Origin: RUG11198 sp964600615
Lineage (GTDB): Bacteria; Bacillota_I; Bacilli_A; RF39; UBA660
DNA: 21,777 nt
Reading direction: 5' to 3'
NCBI GenBank assembly: GCA_964600615.1
Contig: CAZRJK010000020.1
Coordinates: 1 to 21,777 of the forward strand
Each line of letters opens with the position of its first letter. Position 1 is the first letter of the stretch. Below, piece after piece: positions 7,546-15,323 of the stretch. The translations under genes were made by a program, and so were the position numbers. The notes beneath the pieces were generated by a model, which did no database searches, was not told the origin of the DNA, and saw nothing but the letters and a program-made list of their open reading frames with translations.

Positions 7546-7569
7546 ACTAAATTAATCACTTAATTTAGT
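7546..7569. terminator. Bidirectional intrinsic terminator between the DUF3603-like gene and queH
   Basis: ACTAAATTAA (7546-7555) pairs perfectly with TTAATTTAGT (7560-7569) around TCAC. T-rich runs follow in both directions, better on the minus strand. The queH stop lies inside the stem. Confidence 0.78.
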
Positions 7570-8163
7570 CCTTTTAGAATATTTACATCCACAATAATTT
7601 TGCCTATATAAATTAAATTCTTTAGATAATTCAATAGATTTCTTATACCCATTCTTTTTCTTAAAATCAGATACCAAATAATTAATATCATATTTTTTAC
7701 TAATATCTAATCCAATCTCATTAATTAAATTACTATTCTTATATGGACTAACCGTTAAAGTAGTACCAAAATAATCATAATTAAATTTCTTAGCTATCTC
7801 TGCAGTTTTATTTAATCTAAGATTAAAACAAACAGTACACCTATTACCTCTTTCAGGTTCGTTCTCCAATCCCTTAATACTTTTCTCATATAAATCATTA
7901 TCATAATCACAATCTATAATATCTAATTTATTCTTAGTTTTAATCTCATTAATTAACCTAATTTGTTCCTCTTTTCTTTTTAAATATTCATCCTTAGGAG
8001 AAATATTAGGATTATAATAAAATATAGTAATATCAAAATAATTAGACAAATAAGAAATAACATATGATGAACAAGGAGCACAACAACTATGAAGAAGTAT
8101 TCTAGGAACCTTATCATCTAAATTATTAATAATTTTCTCTAATTCCCTATCATAATTAATCAT
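7552..8163 (-). CDS. queH: Epoxyqueuosine reductase QueH
   Basis: QueH reduces epoxyqueuosine to queuosine at the wobble base of certain tRNAs and is the non-orthologous alternative to QueG. The 203-residue protein shows the family pattern: ILLHSCCAPC (cysteines at about 27, 28 and 31), YNPNISPKDEY, NRCTVCFNLRL, the GTTLTVSPYKN block, and terminal NYCGCKYS. These cysteines hold the iron-sulfur cluster and the second metal site. The start at 8163 has GGTGGTGAAGTT just upstream, and an extended -10 (TGTTATAAT, 8181-8189 on the minus strand) precedes it. No other queuosine gene is in view, so the organism may take up precursor or encode the rest elsewhere. Confidence 0.93.
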   Translation of the reverse strand: MINYDRELEKIINNLDDKVPRILLHSCCAPCSSYVISYLSNYFDITIFYYNPNISPKDEYLKRKEEQIRLINEIKTKNKLDIIDCDYDNDLYEKSIKGLENEPERGNRCTVCFNLRLNKTAEIAKKFNYDYFGTTLTVSPYKNSNLINEIGLDISKKYDINYLVSDFKKKNGYKKSIELSKEFNLYRQNYCGCKYSKRTKLSD

Positions 8164-8261
8164 AACTTCACCACCACAAAATTATAACACAAAATACTTT
8201 AATTTACTAGCATTACCTTCACATAATTCCTTCCCTTTTTCATAATATTTACCATAAAATA

Positions 8262-8290
8262 TTTACAAAAAATAATATTCTTGATAAAAT
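8262..8290 (+). promoter_or_regulatory. Promoter of the thioredoxin-fold-like gene and trmL
   Basis: TTTACA (8262-8267), 17-base spacer, extended -10 TGA-TAAAAT (8282-8290). The intergenic region 8164-8312 otherwise holds only the divergent queH -10. Confidence 0.7.
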
Positions 8291-8312
8291 TAAATTAATG
8301 GAGATGATATAG

Positions 8313-8819
8313 ATGAGCTCTATAAACAAATCAAAAGAAAGAATTATACCACCAAGAAATTACTTGTATTTAGGATTAATTATAATAGTATCAATTTTCT
8401 TGGTATTATATATACTAAAATGGTATGAAACATATACAGAAAGCAAACTATACACAGGAATATTGAACGATTATTTGCAAGTTATTAACTATAATGAATT
8501 AGATGATTATGTTATTGAAAATAAAGATGCTGTAATATATGTATCAATATTAGGAAATGAAGAAATAAGAAAATTTGAAAAGAAATTTAAAAGTACTATC
8601 ATAAATAAAAATCTAAGAAATAATATATTATATTTAGATATAACTAATGAAAATCAAATAAAGGTAAAAAATAAACTTCAAATAGAAAATGATTTACCAT
8701 ATTTAGTAGTCTATACTAATGGTAAAATTACTGATACATATAGTATACCTGAACAGAAATATAATATTAAAAAAATAGTAAAATACTTAAATAGAATAGG
8801 AGCAACAGAGATTGATTAA
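8313..8819 (+). CDS. Membrane-anchored thioredoxin-fold-like protein
   Basis: This 168-residue protein has a basic N-terminus, one membrane helix (about residues 18-38) and an outward domain. That domain reads AVIYVSILGNEEIRKFEKKF, then NILYLDITN, then LPYLVVYTNGKI, the strand-helix-strand and cis-proline pattern of a thioredoxin fold. There is no CxxC: the position where the active-site cysteines would sit is ILGNEE. It is therefore unlikely to be a classical disulfide oxidoreductase and may be a binding or chaperone-type relative. I do not recognise a specific family. GGAGATGAT lies upstream of the ATG. Its end overlaps trmL by eight bases, so the two share a transcript, though no functional link is evident. 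Confidence 0.6.
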   Translation: MSSINKSKERIIPPRNYLYLGLIIIVSIFLVLYILKWYETYTESKLYTGILNDYLQVINYNELDDYVIENKDAVIYVSILGNEEIRKFEKKFKSTIINKNLRNNILYLDITNENQIKVKNKLQIENDLPYLVVYTNGKITDTYSIPEQKYNIKKIVKYLNRIGATEID

Positions 8820-9321
8820 CATCGTATTATATGAACCTGAAATACCAGGAAATACTGGTAATATAATGAGGACTTGTGTAGCCACTAATACTAGATTGCA
8901 TTTAATTGAACCACTAGGATTTCAAATAAATGATAAAACCATAAAAAGAAGTGGTGTAAACTACATTGATAAATTAGATTATACAATCTATGAAGATTTT
9001 AATGATTTTCTAAATAAAAATAAAGGGGAATATTATTTCTTTACTAGATATGGAAAGAAACCTCATACGGAATTTGATTTTTCAGATAATAATAAAAATT
9101 TTTACTTAATATTTGGTAAAGAATCAACAGGAATACCTAAAGAAATATTAAGAAATTACTTAGATAGATGCATAAGAATACCAACAACTTCAAATGTAAG
9201 AGCATTAAATCTCTCTAACTGCGCTGCCATAGCAGTATATGAAGTGTTAAGACAACAAAACTATAATGACTTATTAAGAAAAGAACCTCATAAAGGAGAG
9301 GATTGGTTAATAGAAGAATAA
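8812..9321 (+). CDS. trmL: tRNA (cytidine/uridine-34-2'-O)-methyltransferase TrmL
   Basis: TrmL is a SPOUT-class enzyme that methylates the 2'-O of the wobble base of tRNA-Leu isoacceptors. The 169-residue protein shows NIVLYEPEIPGNTGNIMRTC at the N-terminus, YLIFGKESTGIPKEIL in the middle and IRIPTTSNVRALNLSNCAAI at the end, the three SPOUT motifs that form the S-adenosylmethionine knot. Length matches the family. The start is TTG at 8812, preceded by AGGAG (8798-8802). The resulting N-terminus MINIVLYEPEIPGNTG is exactly the family start, and no ATG is available there. TTG and the eight-base overlap suggest coupling to the gene before it. Confidence 0.95.
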   Translation: MINIVLYEPEIPGNTGNIMRTCVATNTRLHLIEPLGFQINDKTIKRSGVNYIDKLDYTIYEDFNDFLNKNKGEYYFFTRYGKKPHTEFDFSDNNKNFYLIFGKESTGIPKEILRNYLDRCIRIPTTSNVRALNLSNCAAIAVYEVLRQQNYNDLLRKEPHKGEDWLIEE

Positions 9322-9349
9322 AAAAAGCAATATTCAATATTGCTTTTTT
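9321..9349. terminator. Bidirectional intrinsic terminator between trmL and the DUF5684 gene
   Basis: A 13-base-pair perfect stem, AAAAAAGCAATAT (9321-9333) with ATATTGCTTTTTT (9337-9349), closes a three-base loop. The A and T runs flank it symmetrically, so it works in both directions. The trmL stop ends at its first base and the opposing stop begins at 9350. Confidence 0.88.
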
Positions 9350-10043
9350 ATATTTGTTTATTACAACCATCACAGAAAGTTGCATCTATAGGTAATTCTT
9401 TACCACAATAAGGACATTTCTTTGTAGAAACAGGTTCATTCTCTGCTGGAGAATTTTCATTGATAGGTTGAATACCAGTTAATTGATCAATTGATTCTGG
9501 CTCAACAGCAGGTTCACTAGTTTCTGATTGAACTACTTCACTAGTATTCTCTGGAACCACAGCAGCATTAACCTGATTAGTATCTACTACTGGTTGGACC
9601 GTTTCTTCTGCTGGCGAACTATCAGCAGCTTGACCATTATAAGTACATTTACTAAATGCTAGAATTGGTAAGCAAATAATACTAAAGAAAACTGAAGCAA
9701 CACCAAATCCTGTAGATTTACCAAATTTATGGGCTAATTCTATATAGATTTTAAATATAGCATAAATGTTAGCAAATGGTATGAAGAAAAGAACAATATA
9801 CCACAAAGGCAACTCAACAATTTGTAGCAATACAATAATATTATATATTGGAATAATTGAAGCCCATCCTGGCTTTCCTGCCTTCGTAAATATTCTCCAC
9901 ATACATACAATCATAAGTATACCCACAACAGTAAAAGCTAAAGAATAAGCAGCAAAAAAGCCCATAATACCCCCCGTTAAACTAGCATCAGTAGCATCAT
10001 AAGCAGCAGTAGTATAATCGTATCCATATCCATAATCGTACAT
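9348..10043 (-). CDS. DUF5684 membrane protein with C-terminal zinc ribbon
   Basis: This 231-residue protein starts with a Tyr/Gly/Asp-rich segment, then about four membrane helices (roughly residues 24-140) containing FTKAGKPGWASIIPIYNIIV and YIVLFFIPFANIYAIFKIY, the pattern of DUF5684 membrane proteins. A long acidic, proline/glutamate/serine-rich linker (about 145-205) follows. A zinc ribbon, C210-x2-C213 and C224-x2-C227 (KCPYCGKELPIDATFC), ends it. Function is not known. The start has AAAGGAG upstream and a strong promoter. Its codons are noticeably richer in G/C than the neighbours' (GCT, GCC, GGT), consistent with high expression or a different history. Confidence 0.82.
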   Translation of the reverse strand: MYDYGYGYDYTTAAYDATDASLTGGIMGFFAAYSLAFTVVGILMIVCMWRIFTKAGKPGWASIIPIYNIIVLLQIVELPLWYIVLFFIPFANIYAIFKIYIELAHKFGKSTGFGVASVFFSIICLPILAFSKCTYNGQAADSSPAEETVQPVVDTNQVNAAVVPENTSEVVQSETSEPAVEPESIDQLTGIQPINENSPAENEPVSTKKCPYCGKELPIDATFCDGCNKQI

Positions 10044-10090
10044 TTCTCTTACTCCTTTCTAAACAGACAAGAATCACTTATCTTAACAAG

Positions 10091-10120
10091 ATTATATCAT
10101 AAAAAGCAAAAAGATTTCAA
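10091..10120 (-). promoter_or_regulatory. Promoter of the DUF5684 gene
   Basis: On the minus strand: TTGAAA (10115-10120), 18-base spacer ending in TGA, TATAAT (10091-10096). Extended -10 type. Confidence 0.72.
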
Positions 10121-10152
10121 CAAATAAATCAAAATAATTATTATAAGTATTA

Positions 10153-10181
10153 TTTACATAAATTTATTAAAATGATATAAT
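10153..10181 (+). promoter_or_regulatory. Promoter of the DUF951-AbgT operon
   Basis: TTTACA (10153-10158), 17-base spacer, extended -10 TGA-TATAAT (10173-10181). A start point about seven bases on would fall near 10188, giving a leader of only about 10 bases that begins with the ribosome binding site. This also rules out the in-frame ATG at 10186. Confidence 0.72.
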
Positions 10182-10197
10182 TAAAATGGTGATTTAT

Positions 10198-10398
10198 ATG
10201 AAACAAGAATATAAATTAGGGAGTATAGTTATAATGAAAAAACAACATCCCTGCGGTACAAATAAATGGGAAATAATAAGAATAGGCACAGATATAAAAA
10301 TAAAATGTTTAAATTGTAATAGAACAATAATGCTACCAAGAGTAGAATTTAATAAAAAATTAAAAAAGGTGGTAACTGATGAAAACGAAATTAAATAA
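10198..10398 (+). CDS. DUF951 protein (YyzM-like)
   Basis: This 66-residue protein matches the small DUF951 family: YKLGSIVIMKKQHPCGTNKW followed by EIIRIGTDIKIKCLNCNRTI and MLPRVEF. The conserved CG, CLNC and MLPR elements are present. The family forms a small beta-barrel-like domain of unknown function and lies near ychF and rpsF-ssb-rpsR in many Firmicutes, as here. ATG at 10198 is preferred over 10186 because GGTGAT (10188-10193) precedes it and the promoter excludes the earlier one. The last 20 bases overlap the AbgT gene, whose ribosome binding site AAAGGTGGT lies inside this gene. Confidence 0.88.
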   Translation: MKQEYKLGSIVIMKKQHPCGTNKWEIIRIGTDIKIKCLNCNRTIMLPRVEFNKKLKKVVTDENEIK

Positions 10399-11941
10399 AA
10401 TAAAAAATATAAATAAAATAAAAATACACCCAGCACTAGTATTCTTTACTTTTACAATAATAATAATGGTCATAAGTAGTATTGGTGGAATATTAAATAT
10501 TGAATCAAATTATTTCAAAGTTAATATTGTATCCGGAGAATTAGAAGCAAAAAGAGTATTTATACATAATTTATTTAACAGAACAGGAATACAATATCTA
10601 ATTAGTAATTTATTAAATAATTTTATTTCTTTTACTCCCTTAGGAACACTTATAATAGGACTTATGGGAATAGGAGTAGCCTATAAATCAGGTTTTTTAA
10701 ATTCACTAAACAAAATGATTGCTAAAATACTACCAAGAAAAATGCTAACATTTCTTATAACATTACTTGGAGTATTATGCTCAATGTTTTATGATGTGGG
10801 TTATGTAATAGTAATACCAATGGCAGCGATATTATTTAGAGATCTAAAAAGACACCCATCAGCTGGAATTTGTGCAGCCTATGCCGGAATAACCTTTGGT
10901 TATGGAGCCAACATAGTAGCAAACTCATTAGATAGTGCTTTACTACCTTTTACAAGATCAGCTACAACAATTTTAGATGTGACATACAAAGTAAATCCTC
11001 AAGGTAATTTATTTATGATGATTATATCAACATTCTTAATAGCATATATAGGAATGATAGTAACAGAAAGAATAATCATTCCTAAATTAGGAAAATATAA
11101 TTTTGAAGAAGACGAAAAAGAACAAATCGAAAGAGAAATTACTTCAACTGAAAAAAAAGGTGTAATCATTGCTGTAATATCAATTATCGCCATTTTAATT
11201 CCAATTATTTATTGTATTATACCAGGATTACCATTCTCAGGATTATTACTAAATCTAAAAGCAACTAACTATACCGATCAATTATTTGGTAGTGAATCTT
11301 ATTTTAACCAAGGATCAGTATTTATTTTCAGTTTCTTATTAATGGTAGGTGGATTAATTTATGGATTAAGAGTAAAAACCATTAATAATAATCGTGATTT
11401 TGTTAATGGAATGAATTATTATTTAAAAGACCTATCTTCACTATTAGTATTAATTTTCTTTGCTGCCCAATTCAGTTTAATATTTAAGAAAACAGATATA
11501 GGAGTAGTAATCTTATCTTATGTTATGAATCTAATAAGTGATTTAAAAATAACAGGAATAGTACTAGTCCTAATAACCTTTGTAATAGTATCCCTATCAA
11601 CATTATTAGTACCAGCATCATCAACAAAATGGGCAATACTATCACCAGTTATAGTACCTATGTTTATGCAAAGTTCCCTATCACCAGAATATGCTCAAGC
11701 CGTATTTAGAGCAGCCGATAGTTCACTAAAAGGAATAACACCATTATTTACTTACTTTGTAATATTGATAGGATTCCTCCAAATATATAATAAAAAAGAG
11801 AACGATACCATAACTATATCCAAATCTCTATCGTTAATGCTACCATATGCCCTAGCATATACAATTCTATGGTTAACCATAATAATAGTGTTCTATTTTT
11901 TAGGAATACCATTAGGAATAAACACAGCTGTAACACTATAA
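10379..11941 (+). CDS. AbgT-family membrane transporter
   Basis: This 520-residue protein with about 11-13 membrane segments matches the AbgT/p-aminobenzoyl-glutamate transporter family. Seen are an N-terminal HPALVFFTFTIIIMVISSIG, FTPLGTLIIGLMGIGVAYKS followed by GFL, and HPSAGICAAYAGITFGYGAN ahead of the family's substrate-loop region. A second half repeats the arrangement, with LVPASSTKWAILSPVIVPMF near residue 420. Characterised members import p-aminobenzoyl-glutamate (E. coli AbgT) or export sulfonamides, so the substrate here is unknown; folate recycling and drug efflux are both possible. No abgA/abgB hydrolase is adjacent. It overlaps DUF951 by 20 bases and ends at its own terminator. 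In most Firmicutes no transporter lies between DUF951 and ychF. Confidence 0.85.
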   Translation: MKTKLNKIKNINKIKIHPALVFFTFTIIIMVISSIGGILNIESNYFKVNIVSGELEAKRVFIHNLFNRTGIQYLISNLLNNFISFTPLGTLIIGLMGIGVAYKSGFLNSLNKMIAKILPRKMLTFLITLLGVLCSMFYDVGYVIVIPMAAILFRDLKRHPSAGICAAYAGITFGYGANIVANSLDSALLPFTRSATTILDVTYKVNPQGNLFMMIISTFLIAYIGMIVTERIIIPKLGKYNFEEDEKEQIEREITSTEKKGVIIAVISIIAILIPIIYCIIPGLPFSGLLLNLKATNYTDQLFGSESYFNQGSVFIFSFLLMVGGLIYGLRVKTINNNRDFVNGMNYYLKDLSSLLVLIFFAAQFSLIFKKTDIGVVILSYVMNLISDLKITGIVLVLITFVIVSLSTLLVPASSTKWAILSPVIVPMFMQSSLSPEYAQAVFRAADSSLKGITPLFTYFVILIGFLQIYNKKENDTITISKSLSLMLPYALAYTILWLTIIIVFYFLGIPLGINTAVTL

Positions 11942-11970
11942 AAGATGTAATTGTTATTTACATCTTTTTT
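11940..11970 (+). terminator. Intrinsic terminator after the AbgT transporter
   Basis: AAAAGATGTAA (11940-11950) pairs with TTACATCTTTT (11958-11968), followed by more T. The stop codon overlaps the stem base, and the loop holds the -35 of the ychF promoter. Confidence 0.85.
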
Positions 11971-11979
11971 TGTTATAAT
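11951..11979 (+). promoter_or_regulatory. ychF promoter nested in the preceding terminator
   Basis: TTGTTA (11951-11956), 17-base spacer, extended -10 TGT-TATAAT (11971-11979). The -35 lies in the terminator loop and the spacer contains its 3' arm and T tract. Confidence 0.6.
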
Positions 11980-12002
11980 AACTTAGTGAAAGAAGTGATA
12001 TT

Positions 12003-13103
12003 ATGAGTTTAACAGCAGGAATAGTAGGATTACCAAATGTAGGGAAATCTACCTTATTTAATGCCATAACCAAACAACAAATATTAGCAGCTAACTATCC
12101 CTTTGCTACTATTGAACCAAACGTAGGAACAGTAATAGTACCAGATAAAAGAATGTTATTTTTAGAAAGCCTATATGAACCAGAAAGAACCATTCCCACA
12201 ACTTTTGAATTTACAGATATAGCAGGATTAGTAAAAGGAGCTAGTAAAGGAGAAGGATTAGGTAATAAGTTCTTATCCCATATTAGAGAAACAGATGCTA
12301 TCGTAGAAGTAGTAAGATGTTTTGAAGATAATAATATAATCCATGTTGATGGCTCTGTTGATCCAATAAGAGATATAGAAGTAATAAATGTTGAATTAAT
12401 TTTAGCAGATTTGGAAATAATAGATAATAGAATAAGTAAAATAGCCAAAAAAGCACAAACTACTAAGAATAAAGAAGATGTAAAAGAATATAATTTACTT
12501 ATGAAAATAAAAGAATCATTAGAAAAAAATATTCCTGTAAGAAAGCTAGAATTAGATGAAGATGAATTAAAATTATTATCATCATTTAATCTTATAACCC
12601 TAAAACCAATTATCTATGTAGCTAATGTTAATGAAGAAGATATAGCAACAAATGGAAATAATCATGTGGATAAATTAAAAGAAAATGCTACCAAAGAAGG
12701 ATCAGAAGTAGTAACAATCTGTGCAAAAATAGAAAGTGAATTAGCAGAATTAGAAGAAGAAGAAAAAGAAGAGTTTCTTAAAGAATTGGGAATAGAAGAA
12801 AGTGGCTTATCACAACTAATTAAAACAACATATCATCTATTAGGATTAGAAACTTATTTTACAGTAGGATCTGATGAAGTAAAAGCATGGACCTTTAGAA
12901 AAGGAATGAAAGCTCCAGCTTGTGCAGGATTAATTCACACTGATTTTGAAAAAGGCTTTATAAGAGCAGAAGTAATGAGTTATACTGACTTAGAACAATT
13001 AGGCAGTGAATTAAGAGTAAAAGAAAAAGGAAAAATGCGCTTAGAAGGAAAAGACTATATTATGCAAGATGGAGATATTTGTCACTTTAGATTTAATGTC
13101 TAG
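12003..13103 (+). CDS. ychF: YchF/Obg-like ATPase
   Basis: YchF is a TRAFAC P-loop protein that binds ATP rather than GTP and associates with ribosomes. The 366-residue protein has the P-loop GLPNVGKST at residues 8-16, the switch II motif TDIAGLVKGASKGEGLGNKF around 70-90, a coiled coil in the middle, and NVNE at 208-211 in place of the GTPase NKxD, the feature that gives ATP preference. A C-terminal TGS domain ends in GDICHFRFNV. All expected elements are present at normal length. The ribosome binding site is weak (AGAAGTGAT), and pepF starts 11 bases after the stop, making an operon. Confidence 0.97.
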   Translation: MSLTAGIVGLPNVGKSTLFNAITKQQILAANYPFATIEPNVGTVIVPDKRMLFLESLYEPERTIPTTFEFTDIAGLVKGASKGEGLGNKFLSHIRETDAIVEVVRCFEDNNIIHVDGSVDPIRDIEVINVELILADLEIIDNRISKIAKKAQTTKNKEDVKEYNLLMKIKESLEKNIPVRKLELDEDELKLLSSFNLITLKPIIYVANVNEEDIATNGNNHVDKLKENATKEGSEVVTICAKIESELAELEEEEKEEFLKELGIEESGLSQLIKTTYHLLGLETYFTVGSDEVKAWTFRKGMKAPACAGLIHTDFEKGFIRAEVMSYTDLEQLGSELRVKEKGKMRLEGKDYIMQDGDICHFRFNV

Positions 13104-13114
13104 AAAGGATAATT

Positions 13115-14908
13115 ATGGATAGAAATAAAATAGAAGAACAATATAAATGGGATTTAACAAAAATATATAAAACTATTAATGAATTTAACAAAGAATATGA
13201 ACAAATAAAGAAACAAATTAAAGATTATAAAAAATATGAAAAGACTATGCTAGATAACGCACATACATTTTATGAAACCATAGACAATTATTTTAAAATA
13301 TCAAGAGTATTAGAAAAACTATCAGTATATTCACATCTATTATTTGATGAAAATACTGGAAATAATGAAAACCAAGCACTAATGGCCAAAGTAAGCAGTC
13401 TATACGATGAGTACGCCAAAATATCTTATTTTGTAACGCCTAATATTCTAAAAAAAGATTATAAAGAAATAGAAAAATATTACAAAGAAGAACCCAAATT
13501 AAAAGATTATGAAATAGTTATAAAAAATGAATATAGATACAAAGAACACACTTTATCCGACATTGAAGAAAAACTACTATCAAATATTACTAAAATGCTA
13601 AATAATAATTATGAAACCTATGAATTATTAAAAGACTCTGACATGACATTTGGTAATATCCATGATGAAGAAAGAAATATTGTAGAACTTACTTGTTCTA
13701 ATTATTCTGTATATATAGAGTCAAAAAATAGAGAAGTTAGAAAAGAAGCTTTTCAAACTCTATATAAAACATATAAACAATTTATAAATACATTTGCCTC
13801 AACATTATCAGGTAACGTCAAAGAAAATATAACTATCTCTAGAATGAAAAAATATAAAAGTACCATCGAATGGTGTTTATATCCTGATGAAGTAGATATA
13901 AATGTTTATGACAATCTAATAAGTACAATTAATAATAATATGAATATCCTTTACAAGTATTATGACTTAAAGAAAGAACTACTAAAATTAGATGAACTTC
14001 ATTTATACGATATATATACACCAGTAGTAGAAAATTATTCAAAAAAATATGATTTTAATGAAGCTAAAGAAACAGTGTTTAAAGCATTATCTGTTTTAGG
14101 AGACGATTATTTAAAAATATTAAAGCAAGGAATAAACGACAGATGGATAGACGTATATCCCACTAAAAATAAAAGAACTGGAGGATATTCAAGTGGTTGC
14201 TATGATACTAATCCATATATTCTATTAAATTATCAAAATAAATATAATGATATGTCAACCTTAGCCCATGAAGCAGGACACTCTATGCATAGTTATTACA
14301 CAAGACATAATAATCCTTATCAATACGGGGATTATTCTATCTTTGTAGCCGAAGTAGCCTCTACTGTAAATGAATTAATATTAGCAAAGTATTTATTAAA
14401 AACAAGTAAAAACAAAGAAGAAAAATTATTTATCCTAGATAATTTAATGACCTTATTCAAATCAACAATCTATAGACAAACGATGTTTGCTGAATTTGAA
14501 CAAGATATCTATAAAGATGCAGAACAAGATATACCTTTAACAGCAGATTATTTAAATAATAAGTATTATGAATTAAATAAAAGATACTTTGGACCAAACG
14601 TAGTAATAGATGAAGAAATAAAATATGAATGGGCTAGAATTCCTCATTTCTACTATAATTTCTATGTTTATAAATATGCTACTGGATTATCAGCAGCATG
14701 TCACATTGTAAATGATATTATAGATAACAAACCAAATGCTGTAAAAAACTATAAAAAATTCTTAAGTGCCGGTAGAACAAAAACACCATTAGAATCATTA
14801 AAACTAGCAGGAGTGGATCTTACTAAAAAAGAAGTAATAGAATCTGCAGTTAAAATGTTTGATAATACCATAGAAGAATATAAAAAGATTAACAAGAATG
14901 GTGAATAA
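13115..14908 (+). CDS. pepF: Oligoendopeptidase F
   Basis: PepF is a cytoplasmic M3-family zinc metallopeptidase that cleaves short peptides. The 597-residue protein has the catalytic HEAGH at 385-389, and E413 in VAEVASTVNE is the third zinc ligand. The PepF N-terminal helical domain is intact, as are the block CLYPDEVDINVYDNL and the C-terminal block HFYYNFYVYKYATGLSAACH. AGAAAGGATAATT precedes the ATG. The gene follows ychF by 11 bases and likely shares its transcript. Its stop codon is in the loop of a terminator (14894-14920), separating it from rpsF. In many Firmicutes ychF is followed directly by rpsF, so pepF interrupts a common order. Confidence 0.96.
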   Translation: MDRNKIEEQYKWDLTKIYKTINEFNKEYEQIKKQIKDYKKYEKTMLDNAHTFYETIDNYFKISRVLEKLSVYSHLLFDENTGNNENQALMAKVSSLYDEYAKISYFVTPNILKKDYKEIEKYYKEEPKLKDYEIVIKNEYRYKEHTLSDIEEKLLSNITKMLNNNYETYELLKDSDMTFGNIHDEERNIVELTCSNYSVYIESKNREVRKEAFQTLYKTYKQFINTFASTLSGNVKENITISRMKKYKSTIEWCLYPDEVDINVYDNLISTINNNMNILYKYYDLKKELLKLDELHLYDIYTPVVENYSKKYDFNEAKETVFKALSVLGDDYLKILKQGINDRWIDVYPTKNKRTGGYSSGCYDTNPYILLNYQNKYNDMSTLAHEAGHSMHSYYTRHNNPYQYGDYSIFVAEVASTVNELILAKYLLKTSKNKEEKLFILDNLMTLFKSTIYRQTMFAEFEQDIYKDAEQDIPLTADYLNNKYYELNKRYFGPNVVIDEEIKYEWARIPHFYYNFYVYKYATGLSAACHIVNDIIDNKPNAVKNYKKFLSAGRTKTPLESLKLAGVDLTKKEVIESAVKMFDNTIEEYKKINKNGE

Positions 14909-14920
14909 TCATTCTTTTAA
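14894..14920 (+). terminator. Intrinsic terminator of the ychF-pepF operon
   Basis: AAGAATG (14894-14900) pairs with CATTCTT (14910-14916), followed by a short TTAATT tail. The stem begins inside the last codons of pepF. The T tract is weak, so some read-through into rpsF is possible. Confidence 0.6.
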
Positions 14921-14933
14921 TTATAAAAAACAA

Positions 14934-14961
14934 TTGCTTTTTAAATATTTTATGTTATAAT
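14934..14961 (+). promoter_or_regulatory. rpsF operon promoter
   Basis: TTGCTT (14934-14939), 16-base spacer, extended -10 TGT-TATAAT (14953-14961). It places the start near 14968, just before the leader hairpin. Confidence 0.75.
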
Positions 14962-14966
14962 ACATA

Positions 14967-15011
14967 AAGAGCGAAAGCTCCTTGCCTGAATAAGGCCGAT
15001 AGACCAAAAGG
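14967..15011 (+). promoter_or_regulatory. Probable S6:S18-binding leader of rpsF-ssb-rpsR
   Basis: The leader holds a GAGC-GAAA-GCTC hairpin (14969-14980) with a GNRA loop, then GCCT-GAATA-AGGC (14984-14996), and next the conserved-looking CCGATAGACC (14996-15005) directly before AAAAGGAGG. A CCG-containing motif in the rpsF leader is known to bind the S6:S18 complex and give feedback control of the operon. The match is from memory of the motif and gene context rather than a covariance search. Loss of ribosome binding site access when S6:S18 binds would be the expected mechanism. Confidence 0.62.
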
Positions 15012-15021
15012 AGGTGTAATA

Positions 15022-15312
15022 ATGAACAAATATGAATTAATGTTTATTGTAAAATCTGATATTGATGAGGATGCTAGAAAGAAGACAGTTAAGGCTCTAG
15101 AAAAAGCTTTAACAAGTAAGAAAGCAACAATAACTTTATCAAAAGAATTAGGACAAAAAGAATTTGCCTATGAGATAAAGAAAATGAAATCTGGTTTTTA
15201 CTACTTATATAACATTGAATCAAATGATGATAAAGCAGTAAAAGAATTCGATCGTGTAGCATACATCGATGAAAACGTAGTAAGACATTTGATTTTAAAT
15301 ATTGAGAATTAG
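15022..15312 (+). CDS. rpsF: 30S ribosomal protein S6
   Basis: S6 binds 16S rRNA in the platform of the small subunit together with S18. The 96-residue protein begins MNKYELMFIVKSDIDE and contains LGQKEFAYEIKKMKSGFYYL, ending in DENVVRHLILNIEN, the full S6 ferredoxin-like fold at normal length. A consensus AAAGGAGGTG lies upstream. It is the first gene of rpsF-ssb-rpsR, the standard bacterial order, and is likely autoregulated by the leader. Confidence 0.98.
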   Translation: MNKYELMFIVKSDIDEDARKKTVKALEKALTSKKATITLSKELGQKEFAYEIKKMKSGFYYLYNIESNDDKAVKEFDRVAYIDENVVRHLILNIEN

Positions 15313-15323
15313 GAGAGTTTATT

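Noticed and set aside
9766..9948. Plus-strand open frame opposite the DUF5684 gene
   Set aside because: The opposite strand carries a clear membrane domain and zinc ribbon; this frame has no promoter or ribosome binding site.
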